Assembly (NCBI RefSeq): GCF_001590795.1
Contig: NZ_JXDL01000001.1
Span: 3,426,524-3,490,523, forward strand
Reading direction: 5' to 3'
Length of the DNA stretch: 64,000 nucleotides
Source: Bradyrhizobium sp. AT1
GTDB taxonomy: Bacteria > Pseudomonadota > Alphaproteobacteria > Rhizobiales > Xanthobacteraceae
In this document: positions 19,179 to 27,896 of the stretch, one piece after another
How positions within the stretch are numbered: the stretch's first letter is position 1
Layout: the number at the start of each line of letters is the position of its first letter
Program-made: the position numbers and the translations under genes
Notes under the pieces: model-generated
The model's database searches: none
Told to the model about the DNA's origin: nothing
The model's input: only the letters and a program-made list of their open reading frames with translations

Positions 19179-20327
19179 ATGGCTGTCCTGCGCAAGCTGC
19201 TCCCCCTGCTGATCGCCTGGCTGATCCCGGCGGGCGGGCCGTCGTCTGCAGTGGCAGCGGAGTTTTACACCGAGGACCTCCGCATCCCCATGGCGGAGGT
19301 GGGGCCGCAAGGACTGGAGGCCTTTCTGGTCCGCCCGGCCGGCGCGAAGCGCTATCCGCTCGCGCTGCTCAGCCACGGTTCGCCGCGCAGCTTCGACGAC
19401 CGCGCGAGCATGTCCGCGCACCGATATTACGGCATCGCGCTGGAATATGCCCGGCGCGGCTTTGCGGCGCTGATCGTGATGCGGCGCGGCTACGGCACCT
19501 CGCCCGGAGGACGCGTCGACAGCGTCGGCGGTTGCGCGAAGGCCGCGTATCTTCCGGCAGCCGCAGTTGCCGTCGCCGATTTGCGCGCCGCGATCGATGC
19601 GATGGCGCGCCGGGCTGACGTGACGACATCAGGCATGATCGCGGCCGGCCATTCCGCCGGCGGGCTCGCCACGGTCGCGCTCACCGCGCAGGCCCCGCCC
19701 GGACTCGTCGCCGCGATCAATTTCGCCGGCGGCCGCGGCTCGCGCGACGATGACGACGTCTGCAATCCGGATGGACTGGTGCAGGCCTTCACCAGCTTCG
19801 GCAAGACCTCGCGCGTTCCGATGCTCTGGGTCTATGCGGTCAACGATTCCTATTTCGGCCCCGACCTCGCCCGCCGCCTCCATGACGGGTTTCGCGCCGG
19901 TGGCGGCAACGCGACATTCATCGCTGCGCCGCCCTTCGGCGACGACGGTCACTATCTCTATTCGGTGGCGAGCCGTCCGCAATGGACGCCCTATGTCGAC
20001 GCCTTCCTGCGCGAGCGCGGCCTCCTCGGTCGCGACATCCTGAGCCCGCCCGATGCCCTGCCGCCACCGCACCAGCTCAACGAAGCGGCGCGGGCCGAAT
20101 TCTCGCGTTATCTGGCCAGCACGCTGCCGCACAAGGCTTTCGCGGTGTCGCCGAACGGCGGCTATGGCTGGCGCGCCGGACGCGTGACGGCTGACGAGGC
20201 CCAGCGTGACTCGCTGGCGGCCTGCATGAAATGGTCGCCCACCTGCACGCTCTATGCGATCGACGACCGCCTGGCCGGGCCTTCGCAAGCCGCATCCACC
20301 GACCAGAGCGCCCGCGCGCGACAGTGA
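19179..20327 (+). CDS. Exported alpha/beta hydrolase (dienelactone hydrolase-like)
   Basis: 382 aa. A signal peptide (MAVLRKLLPLLIAWLIPAGG, ending near AVAA) points to export. The hydrolase core has LALLSHGSPRSFDD, an oxyanion region MRRGYGTSPGG and the nucleophile elbow GHSAGG with Ser159. The aspartate near YAVNDSYFGP and the histidine in FGDDGHYLYS probably complete the triad. A C-terminal extension (PNGGYGWRAGRVTADEAQRDSLAAC) resembles the short Cys-containing repeats in some secreted proteins. The substrate is unknown. Confidence 0.82.
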   Translation: MAVLRKLLPLLIAWLIPAGGPSSAVAAEFYTEDLRIPMAEVGPQGLEAFLVRPAGAKRYPLALLSHGSPRSFDDRASMSAHRYYGIALEYARRGFAALIVMRRGYGTSPGGRVDSVGGCAKAAYLPAAAVAVADLRAAIDAMARRADVTTSGMIAAGHSAGGLATVALTAQAPPGLVAAINFAGGRGSRDDDDVCNPDGLVQAFTSFGKTSRVPMLWVYAVNDSYFGPDLARRLHDGFRAGGGNATFIAAPPFGDDGHYLYSVASRPQWTPYVDAFLRERGLLGRDILSPPDALPPPHQLNEAARAEFSRYLASTLPHKAFAVSPNGGYGWRAGRVTADEAQRDSLAACMKWSPTCTLYAIDDRLAGPSQAASTDQSARARQ

Positions 20328-20373
20328 CGGCGCGAGAAGCCGGTTGTTAACTCCGGCGATTTATGACGGAGCG

Positions 20374-21132
20374 ATGCTGTGGGATCGGGCACGCTTCAAT
20401 CTCAGCGCGACGTGGCGGCACGTGGCGGTCGTCCTGCTGTTGTCGGCCCCGTTCGGCGCGCACGCCGCAGACGGCGGCACTGAGCTCGGCGCAGGCGAAA
20501 CGCCGTCGTCCCGGGCCCTGATCCGCAGGATCATCGAGCGAGAAGTCGCAAGGACCAATTTACCGGCCGATATCGCCGAAGCCGTCGTCTTCGTCGAAAG
20601 CGGCTACAATTCGGCGGTGATCGGCAGCGTCGGCGAGATCGGACTGATGCAGGTGCGGCCCGAGACGGCGGCGATGCTGGGCTTCCGGGGCAGCGATGCG
20701 GAACTCGCCGAACCCGACATCAACATCCATTACGGGGTGCTTTATCTGAGCCAGGCTTGGCGCCTGGCCGGCGGGGACGTCTGCCGCGCCCTCATGAAAT
20801 ACCGGTCAGGCCATGGCGAGGAAGAGATGACGCCGCGGTCGCAGGTCTATTGCAACCGGGCCCGTAATCGTCTTGTCGCCATGAATTCGAAGGCCCTCGA
20901 CGCCCAAGTCGCGGCCGTGCCCGATCCGGCGCCGGTGCCCGCAGCTCAGGCGGCGGCTCCGACAAAACCGGCGAGCCGGCCGAAGGTGGCGGTGCAGCCC
21001 AAAGCCGTTTACGCCCGCTATCGTCAGGGCAGCGCGGCCGCCAGCCGCGCCTATTGGGCCGCGCATGAGGCGAGGGTCAGCAAGATCAAGGCGCGTATCG
21101 AAGCACGATGGAAGCGTGTCGCCTCGCGCTGA
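20374..21132 (+). CDS. Lytic transglycosylase domain protein (SLT family)
   Basis: 252 aa. The signal peptide runs to about AHA (residue 31). The soluble-lytic-transglycosylase core has the catalytic glutamate Glu75 in AVVFVESGYNS and the family motif GEIGLMQVRPETA (~87-99), then EPDINIHYGVLYLSQAW and ALMKYRSGHGE. The C-terminal third is Ala/Pro/Lys-rich and probably unstructured. It cleaves peptidoglycan strands, producing 1,6-anhydro ends. The ATG at 20374 follows the hydrolase gene by 46 bp, so they may form an operon. Confidence 0.88.
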   Translation: MLWDRARFNLSATWRHVAVVLLLSAPFGAHAADGGTELGAGETPSSRALIRRIIEREVARTNLPADIAEAVVFVESGYNSAVIGSVGEIGLMQVRPETAAMLGFRGSDAELAEPDINIHYGVLYLSQAWRLAGGDVCRALMKYRSGHGEEEMTPRSQVYCNRARNRLVAMNSKALDAQVAAVPDPAPVPAAQAAAPTKPASRPKVAVQPKAVYARYRQGSAAASRAYWAAHEARVSKIKARIEARWKRVASR

Positions 21133-21141
21133 CGATAGGCT

Positions 21142-21918
21142 CTACAGCCGCTCGCTCAGCGCGAGCTTGTAGCCGACGCCGGTAACGGTCGCGATCACGG
21201 GCGTGCCGCTGCCGACGAGCTTGCGGCGCAGCCGCGCCACCAGCGCGTCGACCGTGCGGATGTCGACCTCGGCCTGGCGGTTGCTGACGACCTCGATCAG
21301 ATAGTCGCGGCTGAGCGGCCGCCCGTCGGCGCCGACCAGCGCCGCGAGCAGATCGAATTCGGCGCGCGTCAGCGCCACCGGCTTGCCGTCGCTGCCGAGC
21401 AATTCGCGCCGGGTCAGGTCGATGATCCAGTCGCCGAAGGCGATCGAATTGTGGTTGCGCGCCGCCTTGCGGTCGAGCGAGCGCCGCCGTAGCACGCTGC
21501 GGGCGCGCGCGAGCAGGTCGCGCAGATTGATCGGCTTGGTGACGTAGTGATCGCCGGCGATCTCGAGGCCGAGGATGCGATCGACGTCGGTGTCGCGGCG
21601 CGTCACGAAGATGATTCCGGCGTTGCTCGTCGCCTGGATTTCCTTGGCGAGTTCGAAGCCGTCGCCGTCGGGCAGCTGCAGGTCGAGGAAGACGAGGTCG
21701 GTGCGCGCGCGCAGCGCCTGGCGGCATTCCGCGCAGGAGCCGGCGCCGACCACGTCGAAATTGTTCTCGCTGAAATAGCCGACCAGCATGGTCCGCGTCA
21801 CCGGATCGTCCTCGACGACGATCAGCCGCTCGCGGCCGGCGGGACGCACTTCCTGACGTGCGGAATCAACCACGGTCTTGGGTATCCTGTGTGCCTGCGA
21901 CCCGACCTGGCGATCCAT
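21142..21918 (-). CDS. OmpR-family response regulator
   Basis: 258 aa from the ATG at 21918 (a GTG 39 nt upstream would add 13 residues). The receiver domain has the acid pair VEDD (36-38), the phosphorylation site Asp79 in VFLDLQLPDGDGFEL and the lysine in YVTKPINL. The C-terminal winged helix follows (DLTRRELLGSDGKPVALTRAEFDLLAALV ... VDALVARLRRKL). No sensor kinase gene is adjacent, so its partner is elsewhere. An imperfect palindrome GTGAA-N6-TTCAC at 21942-21957 lies just upstream and could be an autoregulatory site. Confidence 0.92.
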   Translation of the reverse strand: MDRQVGSQAHRIPKTVVDSARQEVRPAGRERLIVVEDDPVTRTMLVGYFSENNFDVVGAGSCAECRQALRARTDLVFLDLQLPDGDGFELAKEIQATSNAGIIFVTRRDTDVDRILGLEIAGDHYVTKPINLRDLLARARSVLRRRSLDRKAARNHNSIAFGDWIIDLTRRELLGSDGKPVALTRAEFDLLAALVGADGRPLSRDYLIEVVSNRQAEVDIRTVDALVARLRRKLVGSGTPVIATVTGVGYKLALSERL

Positions 21919-22241
21919 CTCGCCGCGCAATGCGCCGTCATGTGAACGTACATTCACGACTTGTTCGAGCCCCCGAAATTAGCCGCCGGAATATTAGGCG
22001 CGTTGCGACGCGCAAACAATATTGCTCATGGTCTGCAACGATTAAGTATGAATTGGCCCACAATTCTCAATCCGCGCATCATCACTCAGGATAGCCTCGT
22101 TGGGGACCGTGAAGGCCCAATCCCGGACATTCGGCATCGGACTCAACCGCCGGTTAACGTAAAAAAGGTCTTCGGCTTCGGAAGGCCCGGCCGCGCCTCT
22201 ATTGTCCCGCCTGCAAGTTGCGAAACCACGGAGCAGGCGTG
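21919..22241. other. Divergent intergenic region
   Basis: About 320 bp between the response-regulator and acyltransferase genes. It is visibly AT-richer than its surroundings and carries the GTGAA/TTCAC palindrome at 21942-21957. I could not identify a convincing promoter pair or a gene here. Confidence 0.6.
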
Positions 22242-23402
22242 ATGCAGGGGCAGGCCCGGTTGGCTGCCGGTCGAACCGAGCAGGGAACGGCACCGTTCGG
22301 CCGTTCGCACACGCTCGATGTCCTGCGCGGCCTTGGCATTGTCGGCGTGATGGCAATCCACGTCTCGCAGGCGTTTCCGTCGAACATCCACGCCGTCGAT
22401 TACGCTTTCATGCTGGGCTGGACCGGCGTCAACGTGTTCTATTTCGTCAGTGCCATGACGATGTGCCTGATGTGGACACAGCGCAGCGGCGAGACGAATG
22501 CAACCCGCAAATTCTACATCCGCCGGTTCTTGCGCATCGCGCCGCTGTTCTGGCTCGCGATCCCGGTTTACCTCATCATCAACGGCACCGGACCGAGCGC
22601 CAACGCGCCCAATGGCATCGGGCCGGTTCAGGTGATCCTGACTGCGACCTTCCTGCACGGCTTCTGGCCGGACAGCGTCAACAGCGTGGTGCCGGGCGAT
22701 TGGTCGATCGCGGCGGAGATGACCTTCTATCTCGTTTTCCCGCTTCTGATCACCGCGTTCGGATCGCGCCGCCATCTCTATCTCGCGCTGGCGATCGTGC
22801 TGCATCTCGTCAATGTCTGCCTGTTCAAGCCGTGGGCCTTCGCGTTGTTCTCGGCCTATTACGGCCCCGGCCACGAGGCATTCGTCTGGACCACGCTGCA
22901 CATCAGCTTCCTGAACCAGCTTCCGGTCTTCCTGATCGGATGCGCGCTGTTCTTCGCGCTGCGCGACGGCTTCACCAGATCCGATGTCGCAATCTACGCC
23001 GTCTTCATCGCGCTGTCCTTTGCGGCCGACCGCGCCACCGGTTCGCATGAGTTCAACTATCTCACGATCAATCTCGTGCTCGGCGCGCTGGTGGTCGGCT
23101 GCATCAAGCTCGCCATCCGCTTCCAGCCGCTCGAGGCGCTCGGCCGCAATTCCTATTCGATGTACCTGTCGCACTTCGCGGTGATCGCCGGCCTGCGTCC
23201 GCTCTGGCCGCTCGCGGACGGGCTGGTCTCGCTGCTGATCGCCTATGTCGTCACCGCCGCGCTGAGCTATCTCGTGGCACGCGCGACATGGCATCTGGTC
23301 GAACGGCGCGCGCAGGATTTGGCGCACCGCCTGACATCCGCGGGATCGGACCGGTCGACCCTCCAGCCCACCATCGCAGTCACCGCGGCCGGCATGCGCT
23401 GA
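22242..23402 (+). CDS. Acyltransferase family 3 membrane protein
   Basis: 386 aa with about ten transmembrane helices. The N-terminus has the family pattern (LDVLRGLGIVGVMAIHVSQAF, with the conserved His in helix 1, then a conserved NVFYFVSAMTMCLMW and the RRFLRIAPLFWLA arginine motif). Members of this family move acetyl or other acyl groups from the cytoplasm to extracytoplasmic sugars. The ATG at 22242 has GGAG upstream. It is 1.9 kb before the polysaccharide locus and may decorate the same or another glycan. Confidence 0.88.
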   Translation: MQGQARLAAGRTEQGTAPFGRSHTLDVLRGLGIVGVMAIHVSQAFPSNIHAVDYAFMLGWTGVNVFYFVSAMTMCLMWTQRSGETNATRKFYIRRFLRIAPLFWLAIPVYLIINGTGPSANAPNGIGPVQVILTATFLHGFWPDSVNSVVPGDWSIAAEMTFYLVFPLLITAFGSRRHLYLALAIVLHLVNVCLFKPWAFALFSAYYGPGHEAFVWTTLHISFLNQLPVFLIGCALFFALRDGFTRSDVAIYAVFIALSFAADRATGSHEFNYLTINLVLGALVVGCIKLAIRFQPLEALGRNSYSMYLSHFAVIAGLRPLWPLADGLVSLLIAYVVTAALSYLVARATWHLVERRAQDLAHRLTSAGSDRSTLQPTIAVTAAGMR

Positions 23403-23495
23403 ACGCCCCTGCTCCGTTACGTCCGCCCCGATGCGGCTTGCTTCATTGCCGCCTTAAACTCTACTGTGCAGGCTCCTCACGCTGGAGTGGGCACC

Positions 23496-24344
23496 ATGGA
23501 GGTCATACTGCTCGGCACCGGCGGCCCGCGCCCGGATCCGCGCCGCATGGCGACGACCACGCTGATCAGGCTCGGCGACGAGAATATCCTGTTCGACGCC
23601 GGCCGCGGCGTCGTGGTGCAGCTGAGCAAGGCCGGCGTTCCGCTCGGCGCCATCAACACGGTCTTTCTCACGCATCATCACTTCGACCACATCGGCGATC
23701 TCTACGATGTGATGCTGAATTCATGGATGTCCGGACGCAAGGACGCGCTGCGCATCTACGGACCGCCGGACACCGAGCGGCTCGTCCATACGCTGGTCAC
23801 GCAGGTCTACGACAAGGACATCACCTGGCGCGATCAGGGCGAGCCGAGCTTCGGCGGCTGGAAACCCGTCCTCGCAACGGACATCATACCGGGTCCCATT
23901 CTCGACACCGGGCGCTGGAAGATCAGCGCCGAGTTGGTCTCGCATGGCGATGGCCTCGACATGCCGCCGGCCTTCCTCGCGCGATGGATGTGTCTCGGCT
24001 ACCGCTTCGAGGCGGAAGGCAAGGTCATTGCGATTTCCGGCGACACCGTCCCCTGCCCCGGGCTCGAACGGCTGGCTGAGGGCGCCGACCTGCTCGTTCA
24101 GTGCTGCTTCCTCGCGACGCCGGAGATCAACAACGAGCACCTTCGCCGCCTTGCGAAATTCACGATCGCCTGCGGCGACACCGTCGGCAAGATCGCGGCC
24201 AAGGCTGGTGTGAAGAAGCTGGCGCTGACCCACCATCGCCCGCGCACCGACGATGGCATGCTCGAGGCGCTGCTTGCGGATGTCAGGCAGGACTATGCAG
24301 GTCCTGTGGTGCTCGGTGAGGATCTCACGCGGATCGAGGTCTGA
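23496..24344 (+). CDS. MBL-fold metallo-hydrolase (RNase Z-like)
   Basis: 282 aa. It begins MEVILLGTGGPRPDPRRM, like the RNase Z/arylsulfatase branch of the metallo-beta-lactamase fold, and carries the metal motif HHHFDH (60-65), then SGDTVPCPGL and LTHHRPR near the C-terminus. It is short of the tRNase Z exosite, so the natural substrate is more likely a small ester or phosphodiester; this is inference. GGAG lies 8 nt before the ATG at 23496. Confidence 0.85.
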   Translation: MEVILLGTGGPRPDPRRMATTTLIRLGDENILFDAGRGVVVQLSKAGVPLGAINTVFLTHHHFDHIGDLYDVMLNSWMSGRKDALRIYGPPDTERLVHTLVTQVYDKDITWRDQGEPSFGGWKPVLATDIIPGPILDTGRWKISAELVSHGDGLDMPPAFLARWMCLGYRFEAEGKVIAISGDTVPCPGLERLAEGADLLVQCCFLATPEINNEHLRRLAKFTIACGDTVGKIAAKAGVKKLALTHHRPRTDDGMLEALLADVRQDYAGPVVLGEDLTRIEV

Positions 24345-24350
24345 GAGCCC

Positions 24351-25226
24351 TCAGCTCGATCCGACCTCGATCCGGAACGACAAGCTCTCTTCCGCGCCCG
24401 GCGCGATGTGCATCAGGCCCGGCTTGTCGCTGAACTCGCCGTCGAAACCGGAGGGACTGGCATAACCGCGCCAGGGCTCGATGCAGAGGAACGGCGCGCC
24501 CGATGGTTTCGACCAGACGCCGAGCTCGCGAAAACCGCGCCATGACATTTTGAGCCAGGGGCCGGAGGACGGGGCAAAGCGAACCTCACGGCTCTCGATC
24601 CGGTCGAAAATGACGGCGTCGTCAGTGAACAGGGCTTCGGACAAGGACAGTACCGCGTCCTTGACCGGGCTCGGTTCTGCTTCCGGGCGCAGCAAACCGC
24701 CATCGAGGCGGCGGACGGGAGCCTTCTCCGCGCTCGCGAAGGTCAGCGCGTAGCTCTCCTTGGCAAGTCCCCTCTGGAGCGGCCAGTTGAACGCGGGATG
24801 CCCGCCGACCGAAGCCGGCAATGTCTCCTTGCCTTTGTTGGCGATCGCGAGCGTCAGATCGAGCCCGGCATCATCGAGCGCATAGATCGCGGTCAGCCGG
24901 AACGGGAACGGATAGAGCGCACGCGTCGTCTCGTTGTCTTCGAGCATCAGCGTGCAGCGGCTCTCGCCGCGCTCCGCCCATTCAAAGCGGCTGTCGCGCG
25001 CAAAGCCGTGCTGGGTCAACCGATAGGTCTTGCCCCGGTGCCGCAATTCATCCTTAGCGAGGCGCCCGACGATCGGAAACAGCAACGGCGCATGGCGCGG
25101 CCATTCCGGCCCCGCCTGCCAGACGAATTCTGTCGTGCCATCCTTCAAGGAGCACAGCTCGGCGCCGTGCGCCTTGATGGTCGCGGAGAGCTGGCCACTT
25201 CGAAGCGTATAGGTGTCATCGCTCAT
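24351..25226 (-). CDS. Aldose 1-epimerase family protein (YeaD/LacX-like)
   Basis: 291 aa. Beta-strand-rich sequence with the galactose-mutarotase-like pattern: GAELCSLKDGTTEFVWQAGPEWPRHAPLLFPIVGRL near the start, GGHPAFNWPL in the middle (general-acid His) and LCIEPWRGYASPSGF near the end (general-base Glu). Such proteins interconvert sugar anomers or hexose 6-phosphate anomers. It converges on the MBL gene, leaving 6 nt between the stops. An ATG 9 nt further upstream is equally possible. Confidence 0.85.
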   Translation of the reverse strand: MSDDTYTLRSGQLSATIKAHGAELCSLKDGTTEFVWQAGPEWPRHAPLLFPIVGRLAKDELRHRGKTYRLTQHGFARDSRFEWAERGESRCTLMLEDNETTRALYPFPFRLTAIYALDDAGLDLTLAIANKGKETLPASVGGHPAFNWPLQRGLAKESYALTFASAEKAPVRRLDGGLLRPEAEPSPVKDAVLSLSEALFTDDAVIFDRIESREVRFAPSSGPWLKMSWRGFRELGVWSKPSGAPFLCIEPWRGYASPSGFDGEFSDKPGLMHIAPGAEESLSFRIEVGSS

Positions 25227-25408
25227 GGCGGACATCTACACCGCGACCTCAGATGCAGCAAGGCAGCGCCAGCCATGCAGGCGGCGCGCCGGCACCGTGC
25301 GGAGCTGCGTCATATTTCTGTACCTAAGGGTTGCTCCTTTGCGGGTTCGTCCACCGCCTGCGTCCCGCGGCCCGGGGACGAGCTCCGATCAACCATTGTG
25401 GTAGTCAA

Positions 25409-26512
25409 TTGAAATTCTTCATCAACGGCCGCTTTCTGTCGCAGAAGCTCACCGGCGTTCAGCGCTATGCCGCCGAAATCGTCAAGGCGATCGACGCGCA
25501 GCTGGCCTCGGAGCAAACTCCGGCGTCGCTGCGGAACGCAGACTGGCAGTTGCTGACGCCCGTGGATGCAAGCGAAGACCTTCACCTCGCGCGAATCAAG
25601 ATTCGCACCGTCGGCCGCTTGCGCGGGCACGCCTGGGATCAAATCGAGCTGGCGCGTGCCGCTGCGGGAGGCCGCCTGATCAGTCTCGCCAATGCCGGCC
25701 CGGTGTTCCATCGCGACCACATTGTCGTGATCCACGACGCGCAGGTCTTTCGCAGGCCGGACTTCTTCAACTGGCGCTATCTGGCAGTTCACCGCACGAT
25801 GGGCCGGCTGCTGGCCCGCCACGCAAGCATCGCAACCGTATCGGCCTTTTCGCGCAAGGAGCTGGCCGAGGTGCTGAATCTGCCGGCGACAGCGATCCCG
25901 GTCTTCCCCAACAGCGCAGAGCACTTCGCCATGACGAAGCCGGATCCCGGCATCATCGGCAGGCTTGGGCTTCAGCCGCAGAAATTCTTCCTCTATGTGG
26001 GCTCGAGGACCAAGAACAAGAATCTCTCGGTGGCGATCCGCGCGGTCCAGCTGCTCGATCGCCCCGACGTTCCCCTGGTCATCGTCGGCGGCGACAACAG
26101 CAAGGTCTTTCAGGACAATTCCGGCGACGGGGCTACCGGCCTGCTGCTGGCCGGACGCCTGACGGACGGTGAGATCGCGGCACTCTATGCGCATGCATCC
26201 GCATTCGTGTTTCCCTCGCTCTACGAGGGTTTTGGCGTGCCGCCGCTCGAGGCCATGATCTTCGGTTGCCCCGTCATCGCCTCGACGGCCGATGCGGTCG
26301 TTGAGACGTGCGGTGATGCAGCTGCGTATTTTCGCGCCAGCGATGCCGACGCGCTGAAGCAACTCATGCTCGAAAGATTGGCAAACGGCGCCATCTCCGA
26401 TCAGGAGCGCATGCGGCAACAGGATCGCGTCGCATTCTATTCGTGGAAGAAATCGGCGAAGGCTCTGCTCGATCATCTCGCCGAGCCGGCCAACGTCGCC
26501 AGCGCTGCGTGA
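25409..26512 (+). CDS. Glycosyltransferase family 4 (first gene of the polysaccharide locus)
   Basis: 367 aa. GT-B fold with a donor-binding C-terminal half: FFLYVGSRTKNKNL (~193-206), VPLVIVGGDN and the EX7E-like motif FPSLYEGFGVPPLEAM, with Glu273 and Glu281, then FGCPVIAS. These are retaining nucleotide-sugar transferases, often mannosyltransferases. The natural start appears to be TTG at 25409 (MKFFINGRFLSQKLTGVQRYAAE); 26 additional in-frame upstream residues look unlike the family. The RBS is weak, which suggests low translation. It is followed by a small hairpin at 26519-26538. Confidence 0.88.
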   Translation: MKFFINGRFLSQKLTGVQRYAAEIVKAIDAQLASEQTPASLRNADWQLLTPVDASEDLHLARIKIRTVGRLRGHAWDQIELARAAAGGRLISLANAGPVFHRDHIVVIHDAQVFRRPDFFNWRYLAVHRTMGRLLARHASIATVSAFSRKELAEVLNLPATAIPVFPNSAEHFAMTKPDPGIIGRLGLQPQKFFLYVGSRTKNKNLSVAIRAVQLLDRPDVPLVIVGGDNSKVFQDNSGDGATGLLLAGRLTDGEIAALYAHASAFVFPSLYEGFGVPPLEAMIFGCPVIASTADAVVETCGDAAAYFRASDADALKQLMLERLANGAISDQERMRQQDRVAFYSWKKSAKALLDHLAEPANVASAA

Positions 26513-26518
26513 AAATCG

Positions 26519-26538
26519 GCGCAACTCGCCTGTTGCGC
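26519..26538 (+). terminator. Possible weak terminator after the first GT4 gene
   Basis: GCGCAAC (26519-26525), a 6-nt loop and GTTGCGC (26532-26538) start 7 nt past the stop codon and are followed by GCAATGGTTTTT. The T-run is a few bases from the stem, so it could attenuate rather than stop transcription into the next gene. Confidence 0.45.
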
Positions 26539-26756
26539 GCAATGGTTTTTGCACAAACGGTTTGCAACTTGCTTCCTCTCGCGCAGTTCCATGATTTTTT
26601 TGTCGCGATCGCGCGCGCGAATGATCATGGCGCAACATCACCACATCGCTGCCCCATTATCGCTACGTATTCGAGGAACTGTGTTTCGCACTAGCGAACA
26701 CAGAACAGGGATACACGATGTCCGGCTCTCCGACGCAAGCCTATGCGAGGCAAACG

Positions 26757-27896
26757 ATGAAAGTGCTGCACATCGCCGAGACGATTCGGGGCGGGATTGC
26801 GAGCTATCTGAACGAGTTGCATCCACAGCAGCAAGCCAGCTTCGGCACCGAGAACGTGCACTATGTCGTGCCCTCGGATCATCGCCGCGATCTTCCCGGG
26901 ATTGATGACAACCAGATTACGACGTTCGAACGATCCGGCCGCAGTGTCGCCGGACTGTTCCAGATGTTTCGCGCGAGCATGCAGGCACTGGACGCCTTCA
27001 AGCCGGACGTGGTGCATCTGCATTCCTCGTTTGCAGGCCTCGTGCTGCGCCCCGCGCTTGCGGCCCGCTCGGACGGACCGCGCGTGGTTTATTGCCCGCA
27101 CGGCTGGGCATTTTCACGCGAGACCGGCCGCCTCAGTCACGTGGTGACGAAGGCAGCGGAGAACCTTCTCGCGCGGACGTCGGACCGAATCATCTGCATC
27201 TCCGGCGACGAGTTCAACGAAGCGGTCCGCGCGGGAATTCCGGCCGACCGCCTCACCCTCGTTCACAACGGCATCTCGAAGACGCGCTCGCCGCAGCCCG
27301 TCGCGGCGGACTGGACCACCGAGAAGGTCAAGGTTCTCTTCATCGGACGCCTCGACCGCCAGAAGGGATTCGATCTCCTGATCGAAGCGGCGCGCACGCT
27401 CGAAGATGTGATTGACATCCGCATGATCGGCGCCTCCGTGGTCAACAAATACGAAGGCCCGGACGTCCCGTCCAACGTGTCGCTGCTCGGCTGGCTCGAC
27501 CGCCCGACCATCGAGACCCAGCTCGAGGCCGCCGATCTCGTCGTGATCCCGTCACGGTGGGAGGCCTTCGGCCTCGTGGCCCTGGAAGCGATGCGCGCCG
27601 CCAAGCCCATTCTGGCATTCCGCAGCGGCGCGTTGCCCGAGATCGTCGTCGACGGCGTCACCGGCGTGCTGTGCGAGCCCGTCGCCGTCCAGCCGCTCGT
27701 CGACGGTTTCCGGCGGGCGCTCGATTTCGATCTCAAGGTGCTGGGCCAGCGCGGCTACGACCGGTTCAAACAGCTCTATGACGTTCAGAAGACGCATGGG
27801 CAATTGCAGCAGGTCTATGCCGAACTCCTGCAGGACGAGGGGACACCGGTCGAGGCGAAGGCGGCGCTGCAATCGGATCTCTCCAAGAATTTCTGA
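26757..27896 (+). CDS. Glycosyltransferase family 4
   Basis: 379 aa from the ATG at 26757 (MKVLHIAETIRGGIASYLNE), with GAGG 6 nt upstream; a start 39 nt earlier also has a fair ribosome site. The N-terminal half holds the acceptor side (VVHLHSSFAGL, VYCPHGWAFSRETG). The C-terminal half has VKVLFIGRLDRQKGFDLLIEA and IPSRWEAFGLVALEAMRAAKPILAF with the paired glutamates of the EX7E motif. The stop overlaps the next gene (glycoside hydrolase) as TGATG, so the two are translationally coupled, tying this transferase to the hydrolase. Confidence 0.9.
   Translation: MKVLHIAETIRGGIASYLNELHPQQQASFGTENVHYVVPSDHRRDLPGIDDNQITTFERSGRSVAGLFQMFRASMQALDAFKPDVVHLHSSFAGLVLRPALAARSDGPRVVYCPHGWAFSRETGRLSHVVTKAAENLLARTSDRIICISGDEFNEAVRAGIPADRLTLVHNGISKTRSPQPVAADWTTEKVKVLFIGRLDRQKGFDLLIEAARTLEDVIDIRMIGASVVNKYEGPDVPSNVSLLGWLDRPTIETQLEAADLVVIPSRWEAFGLVALEAMRAAKPILAFRSGALPEIVVDGVTGVLCEPVAVQPLVDGFRRALDFDLKVLGQRGYDRFKQLYDVQKTHGQLQQVYAELLQDEGTPVEAKAALQSDLSKNF

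Noticed and set aside
26519-26700. Mobile element or attachment site near the start of the polysaccharide locus
   Set aside because: No transposase, integrase, tRNA or flanking direct repeat was seen in the window; the only structure is a short hairpin.
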